64,000 nucleotides of DNA from Candidatus Scalindua sp. SCAELEC01 (GTDB lineage Bacteria > Planctomycetota > Brocadiia > Brocadiales > Scalinduaceae), in contig SHMT01000027.1 of the NCBI GenBank assembly GCA_004282745.1, positions 1 to 64,000 on the forward strand, in the 5' to 3' direction. The notes under the pieces are model-generated. The model did no database searches. It saw nothing but the letters and a program-made list of their open reading frames with translations, and had not been told where the DNA came from. A program made the translations under genes and the position numbers. This document shows, in pieces, positions 37,338 to 47,123 of the stretch; the stretch's first letter is position 1; every line of letters begins with the position of its first letter.

Positions 37338-38402
37338 TTAATCAATCCAGTCGGCAATAAATATGTTTGTTTCGCCGTGCTGAGAGTTGTTACGATTAGA
37401 GGCAAAAACAAACTTTTTCCCATCATGGCTGAACATGGGGAATCCGTCGAATGTGGGGTTGTATGTTACGCGCTCGATCTCCTTCGTTTGAACATCAACC
37501 ATGTACAGTTCAAAGTTTCGTTTTTTTGGGTCATCCATATTGGAGGCAAAGATAACTTTCTTACCGTTCGGGTGGAAATAGGGGCCAAAGTTTGCGGCGC
37601 CATTCTTGGTTAACTGAATTGGATTGCGTTCTGTCAGATTCATGATATAGATTTCAAGTTTGCTTGGTCTAATCAGTCCATCATTAAGAAGGCTTCTATA
37701 GTCTTCCAGTTCTTCCCCTTGAGGCCTTGAAGCACGCCAGCATATCCACTCACCATCAAGAGAGAAGAAGGCCCCCCCATCGTAGCCGGGGATATCAGTC
37801 AGTTGCTCGATATTTGTGCCATTGGGATCCATTAAGAATAATTCAAGATCTCCCGTTCGAACCGAAGTGAAAATGATTTTATCCCCTTTGGGTGAATAAA
37901 CGGCCTCTGCATCATACCCTGATGTCTCGGTTAGGCGGGTAAGATTGTTCCCGCTCATGTCCGCCTTGAAAATATCGTAACTTTTGTGGAGCGCCCAGAC
38001 ATAACCCCGAGACATATCAGCTTTTGGTGGGCATTCATCTCCTCCCAGATGGGTTGAAGCATAAATTATTGATCTGCTATCAGGGGCGATAAATGAACAG
38101 GTAGTAGCCCCTTTGCCCGTTGATAGCATCTTCACTTGAGAACCATCGATATTCATGGTAAAGATTGCGTCACACTCCATCTCATTGCGTGTTGATTGAA
38201 AAATGAGTTTTTTTGCATCATAAGAGAAATAAGCTTCAGCATTTTCACCCCCGAATGTTAGCTGCCTTATGTTTTTAAAATGCTTTTCACCTTTAAAAAT
38301 GTTTACATGGTCTTGAATGTCAGAGACTGAAAGGGTACTCCTATCATGAGCGCATCCTATAAGAGCCAGGCATACGAGTATTGAGACAATAAAAGCCTTC
38401 AC
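37338..38402 (-). CDS. TolB-like beta-propeller lipoprotein (PD40 repeats)
   Basis: 354 residues. Lipoprotein signal: hydrophobic VSILVCLALIGC with the lipobox Cys. The rest is a run of WD40/PD40-like blades, each with a Y/A-x-F/Y-S-x-D/P-G-K core and an I-F/Y-x-M-D turn: FSYDAKKLIFQSTRN, YSPKGDKIIFTSVRTGDLEL, FSLDGEWICWRAS, FHPNGKKVIFASNMD, FSHDGKKFVFASNRN. Such propellers bind proteins or peptides at the membrane. It is not the Tol-Pal TolB itself by context. A separate 90-base gap precedes it on the promoter side after the rhodanese gene. Confidence 0.8.
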   Translation of the reverse strand: MKAFIVSILVCLALIGCAHDRSTLSVSDIQDHVNIFKGEKHFKNIRQLTFGGENAEAYFSYDAKKLIFQSTRNEMECDAIFTMNIDGSQVKMLSTGKGATTCSFIAPDSRSIIYASTHLGGDECPPKADMSRGYVWALHKSYDIFKADMSGNNLTRLTETSGYDAEAVYSPKGDKIIFTSVRTGDLELFLMDPNGTNIEQLTDIPGYDGGAFFSLDGEWICWRASRPQGEELEDYRSLLNDGLIRPSKLEIYIMNLTERNPIQLTKNGAANFGPYFHPNGKKVIFASNMDDPKKRNFELYMVDVQTKEIERVTYNPTFDGFPMFSHDGKKFVFASNRNNSQHGETNIFIADWID

Positions 38403-38493
38403 GGTTTTCTCCTAAAAACGTTTTGGAAATAGATAGCCTTAAGCTAATATCTTATTTTTTTGCATGGTACAGAACTCTCTCTGAAATTGCTCC

Positions 38494-38868
38494 TCATCCC
38501 TCTTTAACTGGATATCCTGCTTTAACCCAACCACCATATCCTCCATCCATTGAAGAGACATCTAAATATCCCATTTTTTGTAAAGAATCTGCAGCCAATG
38601 CCGAACGAAACCCCCCTCCACAGTAGAGGATAATTTTAGATTCGGTATTTGTGATAATTTTTTCGATATCTCTCTCAATTACCCCTTTACCGATATAAAT
38701 GGCATTAGGTATGTGTCCCTTTTTCCACTCACTCTCTTCTCGGACGTCTACTAAAGAGAAGGTATCTCCACGCTCTACTTTTGCTTTTACCTCATCAATA
38801 GTTATTTCATTAATCCTGCTTTTGGCATCATCCACGATATTCAAAAATCTCTCTGCATGTCTCTTCAT
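38494..38868 (-). CDS. Rhodanese-like sulfurtransferase
   Basis: 124 residues, a single rhodanese domain. FSLVDVREESEWKKGHIPNA is the CH2 motif, and the active-site loop is YCGGGFRSA with the catalytic Cys. A closing GGYGGWVKAGYPV is typical. Cytoplasmic, no signal peptide. It transfers sulfane sulfur to an acceptor thiol or detoxifies it. It lies upstream of and on the same strand as the TolB-like gene with a 90-base gap. A functional link is not apparent. Confidence 0.85.
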   Translation of the reverse strand: MKRHAERFLNIVDDAKSRINEITIDEVKAKVERGDTFSLVDVREESEWKKGHIPNAIYIGKGVIERDIEKIITNTESKIILYCGGGFRSALAADSLQKMGYLDVSSMDGGYGGWVKAGYPVKEG

Positions 38869-39112
38869 AATAAGTCTTAAATCCTTAATAAAATTTGCAT
38901 ACTGGATAAGAACATTGAAGAAGTTGTTTCGATCTTCAAACTATTTACTGTATAGATTAAACAGGATTTTGTTTATGTCAACAAATAATATTCACTTTTA
39001 AATCTGGTCACAATGTTTTTAATTGAAATTGTTGTGAGTGGGAGTAAAATGTACTCTTAAAAGTAAATCATGTATCTATAACGAATTAGAAAAAAGGGAA
39101 GGATATTTTACC

Positions 39113-39319
39113 ATGAAAATTTCAATTGAAAGCCAGTCAATGATCAAAATGATTCCGGAGAGTGAACACGAGAAGGAGGGTCTTGATGCCTTATGGAAGA
39201 TCATCATACGCTGTAATGAAGACAGCAAGGTTCTCTGCCCAATTGGCTCCTACATACCTTCGAAAGATGATGGCGCAAGTTTTACGGTACAGGATCAGTT
39301 CTTTCCAAAATCATCATGA
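39113..39319 (+). CDS. Small hypothetical protein
   Basis: 68 residues from the ATG at 39113, which has GGAAGGA nine bases upstream; the frame is open earlier but without a ribosome site. Sequence MKISIESQSMIKMIPESEHE, later CPIGSYIPSKDD, has no signal peptide and no recognisable motif except two Cys. It precedes the BioA gene by about 140 bases on the same strand and may share its transcript. Family unknown. Confidence 0.5.
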   Translation: MKISIESQSMIKMIPESEHEKEGLDALWKIIIRCNEDSKVLCPIGSYIPSKDDGASFTVQDQFFPKSS

Positions 39320-39456
39320 CCGGTGGTTCGTAGTTGCGCCACTTTTCGATTTCAGTTCTTATGCTGTTGGGTCGGGGAATATAGCAGGCGATGATCTTGG
39401 TCTAATACCTTTGCGGAGAGAACTATTTACAGATTTTTGATAAATTCACGAAAACG

Positions 39457-40755
39457 ATGCAGGTACGTTTGAAATTTGAAGAGGTGGATCTATTAGCGTT
39501 TGATAAAAAGCACATTTGGCATCCATATACTTCAATTGAGAATCCGTTACCGGTATACCATGTAGCTTCCGCAACAGGTGTTAGATTAAAGTTGGCCGAT
39601 GGACGAGAGTTGATAGATGGAATGTCTTCATGGTGGTCTGCAATACATGGCTATAATCATCCTGTTTTGAATGCAGCAGTACTGAAACAGATAAAAAAAA
39701 TGGCTCATGTGATGTTTGGAGGTATCACTCACGAACCAGCGGTTTGTCTCGCCGGTTTACTCGTCGACATTACACCCCCTCCGTTACAGAAAGTTTTCTT
39801 TTGTGACAGTGGATCGGTTGCAGTTGAAGTAGCGATAAAGATGGCACTTCAATACTGGTATACAAAGGGGAAGCGGGAGAAAAGTAAATTATTGACCATT
39901 CGTTCTGGTTATCACGGTGATACCTTTAAAGCTATGTCTGTGTGCGATCCTGTTCTTGGAATGCATCATATATTTCAGGATGCCTTTCCGAAGCAATATT
40001 TTGCAGATACCCCCCGCTGTAAATTTGAAGAGGTGTGGAGAGAAGAGGACATTGACTCTTTTCAGAGGCTTATTGAGACAAACTGCACAAATATCGCAGC
40101 CGTTATCCTGGAACCGATTGTTCAGGGTGCAGGGGGTATGCGATTTTATTCTCCCAACTACGTGAAAAAGGTACGATTGCTTTGCGATCAACATAACGTA
40201 CTGTTGATCTTAGACGAGATTGCAACAGGTTTTGGAAGAACAGGAAAGCTTTTTGCGTCTGAACACGCCGGAATTTATCCAGACATTATGTGTGTTGGCA
40301 AGGCCTTAACCGGCGGTTACCTGGGACTCGCTGCCACACTGACTACAGATGATATCAGCGAGGTTATCTCTTCTGGTGATCCGGGGGTCTTTATGCACGG
40401 ACCTACTTACATGGCAAACCCTTTAGGCTGTGCGGTTGCCGTGGAAAGTGTGAGACTTCTGTTGGCTTCTCCCTGGCGGGAAAGGGTGCAAGGTATTGAG
40501 CAACAGATGAAGCGTCAATTATCGGTTTGTGCCGATTGTTCTGCTGTGCAGGAGGTAAGAGTACTGGGCGCTATAGGTGTTGTTGAAATGAAGGAAGATG
40601 TGGACGTTGCCCGGCTACAAAAGGAGTTTGTAAATAAAGGGGTTTGGGTGAGACCCTTCAGGAACCTGGTCTATATAATGCCGCCTTACATCATCAAGGA
40701 AGAGGATTTGTCCCTCCTCACCAAAACGATAGTAGAAATAGTAGAGGGGTTGTAG
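39457..40755 (+). CDS. bioA: Adenosylmethionine-8-amino-7-oxononanoate aminotransferase
   Basis: 432 residues, class III PLP aminotransferase of BioA type: IWHPYTSIENPLPVY at the N-terminus, SSWWSAIHGYNHP, the PLP-phosphate loop FFCDSGSVAVEVAIKMALQY, LILDEIATGFGRTG and the Schiff-base Lys in IMCVGKALTGGYLGLA. It makes 7,8-diaminopelargonate from KAPA using S-adenosylmethionine in biotin synthesis. No other biotin gene is in the window. The following IlvD gene starts 44 bases after its stop, suggesting a shared transcript. The ATG has no clear ribosome site. Confidence 0.9.
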   Translation: MQVRLKFEEVDLLAFDKKHIWHPYTSIENPLPVYHVASATGVRLKLADGRELIDGMSSWWSAIHGYNHPVLNAAVLKQIKKMAHVMFGGITHEPAVCLAGLLVDITPPPLQKVFFCDSGSVAVEVAIKMALQYWYTKGKREKSKLLTIRSGYHGDTFKAMSVCDPVLGMHHIFQDAFPKQYFADTPRCKFEEVWREEDIDSFQRLIETNCTNIAAVILEPIVQGAGGMRFYSPNYVKKVRLLCDQHNVLLILDEIATGFGRTGKLFASEHAGIYPDIMCVGKALTGGYLGLAATLTTDDISEVISSGDPGVFMHGPTYMANPLGCAVAVESVRLLLASPWRERVQGIEQQMKRQLSVCADCSAVQEVRVLGAIGVVEMKEDVDVARLQKEFVNKGVWVRPFRNLVYIMPPYIIKEEDLSLLTKTIVEIVEGL

Positions 40756-40798
40756 TGTTCGTTAGTTGAGTTATAATTTTAAAGTTCAGGAGAGATTG

Positions 40799-42646
40799 AT
40801 GGGTAAATTGAGAAGTTGTACATCTACTGAAGGTAGATTGATGGCCGGTGCCAGATCATTGTGGAGAGCTACGGGGATGAGAGAGAGTGATTTTGGTAAG
40901 CCCATTATTGCTATTGTTAACTCATTTACCCAGTTTGTTCCTGGTCATGTTCATCTGAAGGATGTTGGGCAGCAGGCTAAAGAAGTGATAGATGCGAGTG
41001 GTGGGTTTGGCGTTGAATTTAATACAATTGCGATTGATGATGGGATTGCGATGGGGCACGATGGTATGCTCTATTCTCTCCCCTCGAGAGATTTGATTGC
41101 CGATTCGGTTGAATACATGGTTAACGCTCATTGTGCAGATGCAATGATCTGTATTAGTAATTGTGACAAAATAACTCCCGGGATGATGATGGCGGCAATG
41201 AGAGTGAACATCCCCGCAATCTTTGTTTCCGGTGGTCCTATGGAGGCAGGTGCATCTGGTGAAAACAAACTGGATCTCATTGATGCAATGATGTCGGCAG
41301 GGGACGAGACCGTCTCGGATGAAGAGGTGAAAAATATAGAAGAGAATGCATGTCCTACCTGTGGGTCCTGTTCTGGGATGTTTACGGCTAATAGTATGAA
41401 TTGCCTGAACGAGGCGCTTGGTCTGGCCCTTCCCGGTAATGGAACGATAGTGGCAACCCACAAAAAAAGGTGGGAACTCTTTAAAACGGCAGCGGTTCGC
41501 ATCGTTGATATGGCAAAAAGATACTATTTTGATGGAGATGAATCGGTACTTCCAAGGTCAATTGCGACAAGAGAATCTTTTCGGAATGCAATGGCTCTGG
41601 ATATTGCAATGGGAGGATCGACAAATACCGTTCTCCATATCCTGGCTGTTGCACAGGAAGCAGGCGCTGAATTTACTATGAAAGATATCGACCAAATATC
41701 TCGATATGTTCCAACACTTTCGAAAGTTGCACCTTCATCACACTATCATATTGAGGATGTCCATCGAGCGGGTGGAATAATGGCAATTCTTGAGGAACTC
41801 TCGAAAAAGGAGGGAATTCTTGATATCAGTTGTATGATGGCAAGCGGAATGACACTTGCCGAACAGATTGAGAAGTACAGTTTTCGATATAAGAAAAATA
41901 GTTTCTCTGAAGAGTTTTATAAAGCTGCTCCCGGTGGTGTGAGGACGACGAAGGCGTTTTCGCAAGAGAGAATGTATGACACACTTGATACGGACAATAA
42001 AACGGGTTGCATCCGTTCTCTGGAGAATGCGTATAATCAGGATGGTGGGCTTAGCGTCCTTTATGGAAATATTGCAAAGGATGGTTGCATTGTAAAGACT
42101 GCTGGTGTAGATGAGAGCCTTTTCACGTTTAAAGGCCCGGCAAGGGTATTTCACTCGCAAGATAGTGCGTGCGAATCACTTTTAGGAGACAAGATTAAGG
42201 CCGGTGATGTAGTGCTGATTCGATATGAAGGTCCAAAAGGTGGTCCCGGCATGCAGGAGATGCTCTATCCTACTACCTATATAAAATCGAAACATCTTGG
42301 GGAAGAGTGTGCGCTTATTACCGATGGACGTTTTAGCGGGGGGACTTCAGGACTGAGTATTTGCCATATTTCTCCTGAAGCTGCGGCCGGAGGTGCTATT
42401 GGGTTGGTAGAAGAGGGGGACATGATTAAAATAGATATTCCCAATCGGAAGATTGATGTAGATATTTCTGACACGGCTTTAGATGAGAGACGTAAAAAGA
42501 TGGATTCTCAAGGCGAGGGGGCCTGGAAACCTGGCAAGAGAGCACGAAAAGTATCGCAGTCTCTTCAAGCGTATGCGGCGATGACAACGAGCGCAGATAA
42601 AGGTGCGGTACGAGATATTCGTCAATTACTGAGCGGAAAATCGTGA
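40799..42646 (+). CDS. ilvD: Dihydroxy-acid dehydratase
   Basis: 615 residues from the ATG at 40799 (AGGAG seven bases upstream); an earlier in-frame start at 40766 lacks a ribosome site. Typical start [20 protein letters not shown]. Cluster and metal ligands appear in [11 protein letters not shown] and [21 protein letters not shown]-terminal [20 protein letters not shown] matches the family. It dehydrates dihydroxy acids to 2-keto acids in valine, isoleucine, leucine and pantothenate synthesis, using an Fe-S cluster. Other ilv genes are absent here. Confidence 0.93.
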   Translation: MGKLRSCTSTEGRLMAGARSLWRATGMRESDFGKPIIAIVNSFTQFVPGHVHLKDVGQQAKEVIDASGGFGVEFNTIAIDDGIAMGHDGMLYSLPSRDLIADSVEYMVNAHCADAMICISNCDKITPGMMMAAMRVNIPAIFVSGGPMEAGASGENKLDLIDAMMSAGDETVSDEEVKNIEENACPTCGSCSGMFTANSMNCLNEALGLALPGNGTIVATHKKRWELFKTAAVRIVDMAKRYYFDGDESVLPRSIATRESFRNAMALDIAMGGSTNTVLHILAVAQEAGAEFTMKDIDQISRYVPTLSKVAPSSHYHIEDVHRAGGIMAILEELSKKEGILDISCMMASGMTLAEQIEKYSFRYKKNSFSEEFYKAAPGGVRTTKAFSQERMYDTLDTDNKTGCIRSLENAYNQDGGLSVLYGNIAKDGCIVKTAGVDESLFTFKGPARVFHSQDSACESLLGDKIKAGDVVLIRYEGPKGGPGMQEMLYPTTYIKSKHLGEECALITDGRFSGGTSGLSICHISPEAAAGGAIGLVEEGDMIKIDIPNRKIDVDISDTALDERRKKMDSQGEGAWKPGKRARKVSQSLQAYAAMTTSADKGAVRDIRQLLSGKS

Positions 42647-42750
42647 AACATGCATGTTTCGGTTGAATCTAAATTCGCTGTTTCTCTCTTGCGGGGGTGC
42701 ATTCTCACAAAATATGCTCTGCGAAATCCCTTTTTATAGAAAACTGAACT

Positions 42751-44178
42751 GTGAATGTACTTCTCATTATAACCAATCGCTACCGCAGACCAATTCCCGT
42801 TATTCCTCTTGGTGCATGTATGGTTGCAGAGCATTGTGCACTTTCAGGTCATCAGGTTCGAACGTTGGATTTAATGTTTGCACGAGACCCTTTGGGGACT
42901 TTGCGTTCAGTACTCGACAGGATACAACCCGAGGTTGTTGGGATTTCCTTTCGTAATATTGACAATAATGATATGCAACAACCTGTTTCGTTCTACAGGG
43001 AGTTGATACCACTTGTAGAAACCGTTCGAAGAAAATCATCTGCGATGATTGTCCTCGGTGGAGCGGCCGTAAGTGTTATGCCGGAAGCATTACTCCGGTT
43101 TACCGGGGTGGATTACGCTGTTTTAGGTGATGGAGAGATAGTATTTCCACAACTGTTAGCTGCGCTTTCAAAAAAAGATATTCCGAATGATATTCCCGGT
43201 GTAGCATGGCTTGATGAAACTGGTTTTAGAAGTAACACCGGCTTTAGCGAACGGTTCATGGGGGACAGTTTGTTACCGGATTTTCATCGTTGGGTCCATA
43301 TGCCGTCTTATCTCTCTCGATTTTCTCCGGTACCGGTACAAACGAAACTTGGATGCCATTTTCAATGTGTGTACTGTACTTATAGAAAGATAGAAGGCAG
43401 CGAATACCGTCTTTGTGATCCTGATACTCTTGTCCGGGAGATTGTAGATCTTGGGAAAAGGGGGGTGAGAGATATTGAGTTTGTTGATAATGTCTTTAAT
43501 TCACCCTATGATCATGCAATGGCATTGTGTGATACTATTGCGAAGTTTCAAACGAGTATACGTTTTCAAACCGTTGAGTTGAATCCTCTTTTTGTAGACG
43601 ACAAACTTATAGAAATAATGGAGAAAGCAGGATTTGTTGGCATTGGAATTACGGTTGAGAGCGCAGCTGATCCCGTTCTTGAACGTTTGAAAAAGGCCTA
43701 CTCTGCAAAGGAAGTGTATCGGACCGCTGAGGTTGTCAAACAGCACAAGGTACCCTGTCTCTGGATCTTTCTATTCGGTGGGCCAGGTGAGACTGAAGAG
43801 ACCGTACAAGAGACCCTCAACTTTGCGGAAAAGTGTATCGGAGAGAGAGATGTTGCACTCTTTATGATTGGCCTACGCATATATCCCGGTACGGAACTTG
43901 AAGAAATCGCAAGAGCTGAAGGGCTCTTAAGCGTCTCACCCCTCGAAATGCTTGAACCAATATTTTATCTTTCCCCAAATGTTCATATAGAGTGGCTCCG
44001 GGAAAAAATTCAGATGAGTATCGCAACACATATGAATTTTCTCAATCCAAGGGCCATGGGCCTTCCATTCCTACCGGTAATGAACTATCTGGGGTATTGG
44101 TTGGGGGTTAAACCTCCACTTTGGAAACGAACACGTTACATTAGAAGGGGACTGAGATGGTTAGGTATGGATTTATAA
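42751..44178 (+). CDS. B12-binding radical SAM enzyme
   Basis: 475 residues from a GTG at 42751. The N-terminal cobalamin-binding-like domain starts MNVLLIITNRYRRPIPVIPL and lacks the classical DxHxxG, as in many family members. The radical SAM core has CHFQCVYC (Cys-x3-Cys-x2-Cys) for the 4Fe-4S cluster, EFVDNVFN and WIFLFGGPGETEETVQETL. Such proteins methylate or rearrange unactivated carbons in lipids, hopanoids and antibiotics. It sits between IlvD and a type III PKS; action on a polyketide or lipid product of that neighbour is a plausible inference. No strong ribosome site is seen. Confidence 0.82.
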   Translation: MNVLLIITNRYRRPIPVIPLGACMVAEHCALSGHQVRTLDLMFARDPLGTLRSVLDRIQPEVVGISFRNIDNNDMQQPVSFYRELIPLVETVRRKSSAMIVLGGAAVSVMPEALLRFTGVDYAVLGDGEIVFPQLLAALSKKDIPNDIPGVAWLDETGFRSNTGFSERFMGDSLLPDFHRWVHMPSYLSRFSPVPVQTKLGCHFQCVYCTYRKIEGSEYRLCDPDTLVREIVDLGKRGVRDIEFVDNVFNSPYDHAMALCDTIAKFQTSIRFQTVELNPLFVDDKLIEIMEKAGFVGIGITVESAADPVLERLKKAYSAKEVYRTAEVVKQHKVPCLWIFLFGGPGETEETVQETLNFAEKCIGERDVALFMIGLRIYPGTELEEIARAEGLLSVSPLEMLEPIFYLSPNVHIEWLREKIQMSIATHMNFLNPRAMGLPFLPVMNYLGYWLGVKPPLWKRTRYIRRGLRWLGMDL

Positions 44179-44370
44179 TTTAACCCGTTATACTCTAACC
44201 GATCATAAGGGGGTGTGGGTCTCAAGAAAGATCGTGAGAACTTCCCATTTGTAAATTACGAGAGAGGGATCTGTTTATTCACTGTTTTTCTCGATGTGCG
44301 TCGGAAAACGTAATTAATATATTATTTGCAGACGTATGACCTTATCTGAAAATTGTGCAAAGAGAGTTTA

Positions 44371-44553
44371 TATACCCATAACAAATTGGTTTTCGGTTTT
44401 CAGAACCCGATTTCGCATGAAATTTAGACTTTTCTCAATCTCAAAATCCTCGACTTAGTATTACTAAGCCTCTGGTTTTGTTCAATCGAAAAATCAAAAT
44501 TTCAAGTAAACTCCGTCCCAGAAATACCTAAAACCATTTTGCGATGGGTATAC
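44371..44553 (-). repeat. Interspersed element family R1-long, copy f
   Basis: Begins TATACCCATAACAAATTGG and ends CATTTTGCGATGGGTATA. It is the reverse complement of the element at 49301-49484 over its full 183 bases with moderate divergence: both contain TGATTTTTCGATTGAACAAA (one strand) and GAAATCGGGTTCTGAAAA. It ends about 10 bases before the type III PKS start codon. Confidence 0.7.
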
Positions 44554-44562
44554 CAGAAAATT

Positions 44563-45618
44563 ATGAATAGTACAAATGTGTCCATTGCTTCCCTAACTGT
44601 TGCAACACCACCTTTGCTAATAAACCAGAGAGAAGCTGAAGTATTTATCAGAGAGCATTATTCAGATATGTTAGGACCAAAGAGTTTGTCAAAATTGGCG
44701 AAGATCTTTGCGCATCCAAGTATTAAGAGACGGCACATTGCAGTTAAAGAGATTGACTCTCTCGTGGATGAAGATCCGGACAGACGTATTGCTCGTTTTA
44801 CGAAGTGGGCAGTTGCACTTTCGGCTCAGGCGGTCAAGGAGGCCATTGATCAAGCAGGTATAACGACAGATGATATAACCGGGTTGGTAGTCAATACCTG
44901 TACCGGTTACATTTGTCCCGGCATTTCAACGTATCTAATAGAGGAACTGGGATTATCCAGTCAGACTCGAAGCTACGATCTGGTTGGAAGTGGCTGTGGA
45001 GGGGCGATTCCTAATCTACAGATTTCCGGAGATATGATAAAAGGGGATAGAGAGGGAATTGTTGTAAGCGTATCGGTAGAGATTTGCAGTGCCACTTTTC
45101 AGATGGCAGACAATTTAGGTTTGATTGTTTCTAATGCGATTTTTGCTGATGGTGCTGCCGCATCCGTTCTTTGGGATCGTCCTGGGAAGTTGGAACTCAT
45201 TACCTCTAGGAGTAGGTGTGTGCCTGAATATCGAGAAGATATTCAATACATATACCGAAACGGACAATTACATAATCAGCTTTCTTTGCAATTAACAGGG
45301 TTTGCAAGCAAAACCGTTGCTAGTGTTGTGAAGGATCTGCTAAAAACGAGAGGGTTGTGCCTGGATGATATTGATCACTGGGCTATACATCCAGGTGGAG
45401 AAAATATCATTAGCGCGGTAAGGGATGAACTGAGAATTGATGAAACAAAATTGGAGGCGACGCGCAACATTCTGGCCAGATATGGGAACATGTCATCTCC
45501 GACAGTCTTATTTGTATTACGAGAGCTTTTGCTTACGCGTATTAAGTCAGGTGATTGGTGTATTATGGTAGCGTTTGGAGCCGGGTTGAGTGCTCATGGA
45601 TTCCTCTTGAAAGCGTAG
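44563..45618 (+). CDS. Type III polyketide synthase (chalcone/stilbene synthase family)
   Basis: About 351 residues from the ATG at 44563; a TTG eight codons upstream lies inside the repeat and is less likely. Catalytic triad: Cys in DLVGSGCGGAIPNLQ, His in HWAIHPGGENII, Asn in ARYGNMSSPTVLFV. FADGAAASVLW and a closing VAFGAGLSAHGFLL are typical. It condenses malonyl-CoA units on an acyl-CoA starter to make pyrones, resorcinols or similar. The neighbouring radical SAM enzyme may tailor the product. The start has only a weak ribosome site. An unrelated repeat fills the upstream gap, so its promoter is unclear. Confidence 0.88.
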   Translation: MNSTNVSIASLTVATPPLLINQREAEVFIREHYSDMLGPKSLSKLAKIFAHPSIKRRHIAVKEIDSLVDEDPDRRIARFTKWAVALSAQAVKEAIDQAGITTDDITGLVVNTCTGYICPGISTYLIEELGLSSQTRSYDLVGSGCGGAIPNLQISGDMIKGDREGIVVSVSVEICSATFQMADNLGLIVSNAIFADGAAASVLWDRPGKLELITSRSRCVPEYREDIQYIYRNGQLHNQLSLQLTGFASKTVASVVKDLLKTRGLCLDDIDHWAIHPGGENIISAVRDELRIDETKLEATRNILARYGNMSSPTVLFVLRELLLTRIKSGDWCIMVAFGAGLSAHGFLLKA

Positions 45619-45765
45619 GGGTCAGGAAGAAACAACTTGAAATTTCCGCTCGTCTCCTCCAGAAATATTGTTACCCGTCAGATTAAACTCTAAGTAAATG
45701 TTGTAAAGGGCGAGATCTTTCAATATAATACAAATTAAAACAAACCAAGATTATGACAACTAATT

Positions 45766-46422
45766 ATGAAATTAAGAAAGAAGACAGATTTGGAAAATAT
45801 CAATAAAGAGTTTGCCGATAAAGACAGCAAAGAGAGAATCTTGTGGGCATACGAAACTTTTAAAGAGAGACTGTTCTTGACAACGAGCGGTGGAGAGACT
45901 TCAGCAGTTTTACCTAATTTAACAAGAGACGCATTGGGATTTTGCCCACCTATAATATTTGTAGATGTTGGATATTTCAATGATTGCACGCACAATATGA
46001 TAAAATATCTCGAAAATGAAGGGTATGAGGTGAAAATTTATAAAAGCATTATGTCCCCAAAAGAGATTGATAAGAAATACCCAAATTGGAGTGATCCGGG
46101 TTCTCTCTATTTTGATGATGTGGTGTCTATGATCAAACATGAGCCTCTCAATAGAGGGTTTAAGGAATTAGACGCTCAAGCGTGGTTGGGAGGAGTCATG
46201 AGTTATGAGACAGAAGAGAGGAAAGAAAAAAAATTTGTTCAGTTTAATAAAGGTTTATGTCAAATACTCCCTATTTTAGATTGGGATTATTGTAAAATTA
46301 GCAAATATCTGGTATTGAATAAGTTGCCGATAAATAAAAACCATTACGATATTACCAAAGGTCCTGATCAAAAAAGAGAGTGTAATATATGGAAAGAGTG
46401 TGGGATCTATCGAAATATTTAA
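45766..46422 (+). CDS. PAPS/APS reductase-like PP-loop protein
   Basis: 218 residues. N-terminal-half PP-loop TTSGGETSAVLP, then IIFVDVGYFND, LPILDWDYCKISKYL and a C-terminal KRECNIWKECGIYRNI that resembles the ECGxH catalytic tail of phosphoadenylylsulfate reductases, with Cys kept but His replaced by Tyr. The paired Cys motifs of APS reductase [4Fe-4S] clusters are not obvious. It may reduce PAPS or be a divergent adenylyl-group enzyme. No sulfur-assimilation genes adjoin. It follows the PKS by about 150 bases on the same strand. Confidence 0.7.
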   Translation: MKLRKKTDLENINKEFADKDSKERILWAYETFKERLFLTTSGGETSAVLPNLTRDALGFCPPIIFVDVGYFNDCTHNMIKYLENEGYEVKIYKSIMSPKEIDKKYPNWSDPGSLYFDDVVSMIKHEPLNRGFKELDAQAWLGGVMSYETEERKEKKFVQFNKGLCQILPILDWDYCKISKYLVLNKLPINKNHYDITKGPDQKRECNIWKECGIYRNI

Positions 46423-46478
46423 TAGTCAGATCTACTGAGTTGATTTTCCTCCCCTAAATCCCATTCATAATATGCTTC

Positions 46479-46934
46479 ATGCCGAAACTTCCAAGAAAAT
46501 TACTCTTATTACTGCAATTTAATCATCTCACCGAGGTTGGGGCGGTAGTTATTTATCATATTCAGGCGAAAGTGGTACAGGATAAGACCTTAAAACAACA
46601 ACTTCAACAATTTGGTAAGGATGAGAACTCCCATAAAAGGGAACTCGATAACATTTTCACAAAATACGGTAGTCGATCTTTACCACTTGAAAAGATAACA
46701 CGGTTGGTGTGTACAATTTTTGCTTTACTGAGTACTATTGCTGGCCAAAATTTAATTGTCATAACGGACATGCTCCTTGAACAAATGGGTATTCAAATGT
46801 ATAGAAAACAGAAACGTCTCTTAGTAGATTTGGTTGATAACGAAACAATTGAAAAATATAATGTAATCATTAAGATGGAAGAAGGTCACTTGAGGTGGTT
46901 AACCGAATGGAGGAGAACGTGTCGGAGTAGATAA
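46479..46934 (+). CDS. Ferritin-like diiron protein, COQ7-like
   Basis: 151 residues forming a four-helix bundle. Candidate metal ligands fall in the order expected of COQ7/demethoxyubiquinone hydroxylase-like proteins: Glu in HLTEVGAVVIYHIQA, E-x-x-H in KDENSHKREL, Glu in DMLLEQMGIQMY, and E-x-x-H in MEEGHLRWL. It would bind two irons and activate oxygen or scavenge peroxide. Whether it hydroxylates a quinone-like substrate is unknown. Nearness to a type III PKS and radical SAM enzyme makes a small-molecule substrate conceivable. It starts 57 bases after the PAPS-reductase-like gene. Confidence 0.65.
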   Translation: MPKLPRKLLLLLQFNHLTEVGAVVIYHIQAKVVQDKTLKQQLQQFGKDENSHKRELDNIFTKYGSRSLPLEKITRLVCTIFALLSTIAGQNLIVITDMLLEQMGIQMYRKQKRLLVDLVDNETIEKYNVIIKMEEGHLRWLTEWRRTCRSR

Positions 46935-46961
46935 AAAACCAATATTAAACAGTATTTTGCA

Positions 46962-47056
46962 ATGGGTATATATTACCACCGCAAATTGATTTTCAGTTTT
47001 TTTAGAACCGATTTCACCTGAACTTTACCATCTCTCAATCACAAACTCCTGTCATT
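46962..47056 (-). repeat. Truncated R1-long element, copy h
   Basis: Starts AATGGGTATATATTACCACC, then TTGATTTTCAG and AACCGATTTCACCTGAA, matching the left half of copy f (44371-44553) and then breaking off. It lies just after the COQ7-like stop codon. Confidence 0.5.
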
Positions 47057-47123
47057 AAATTTAAAAGATTATTCGTCATCAGGCATAATCTGGATATGAT
47101 AACGCCTTTGAAGGGACTCTAGT

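Noticed and set aside
39162-39440. 92-codon plus-strand frame overlapping the small hypothetical gene
   Set aside because: Different frame without ribosome site, and the competing 68-codon frame has a strong one.
40922-41502. Two minus-strand open frames of 179 and 124 codons
   Set aside because: Antisense to IlvD, Cys/His-rich only because of the IlvD codon pattern.
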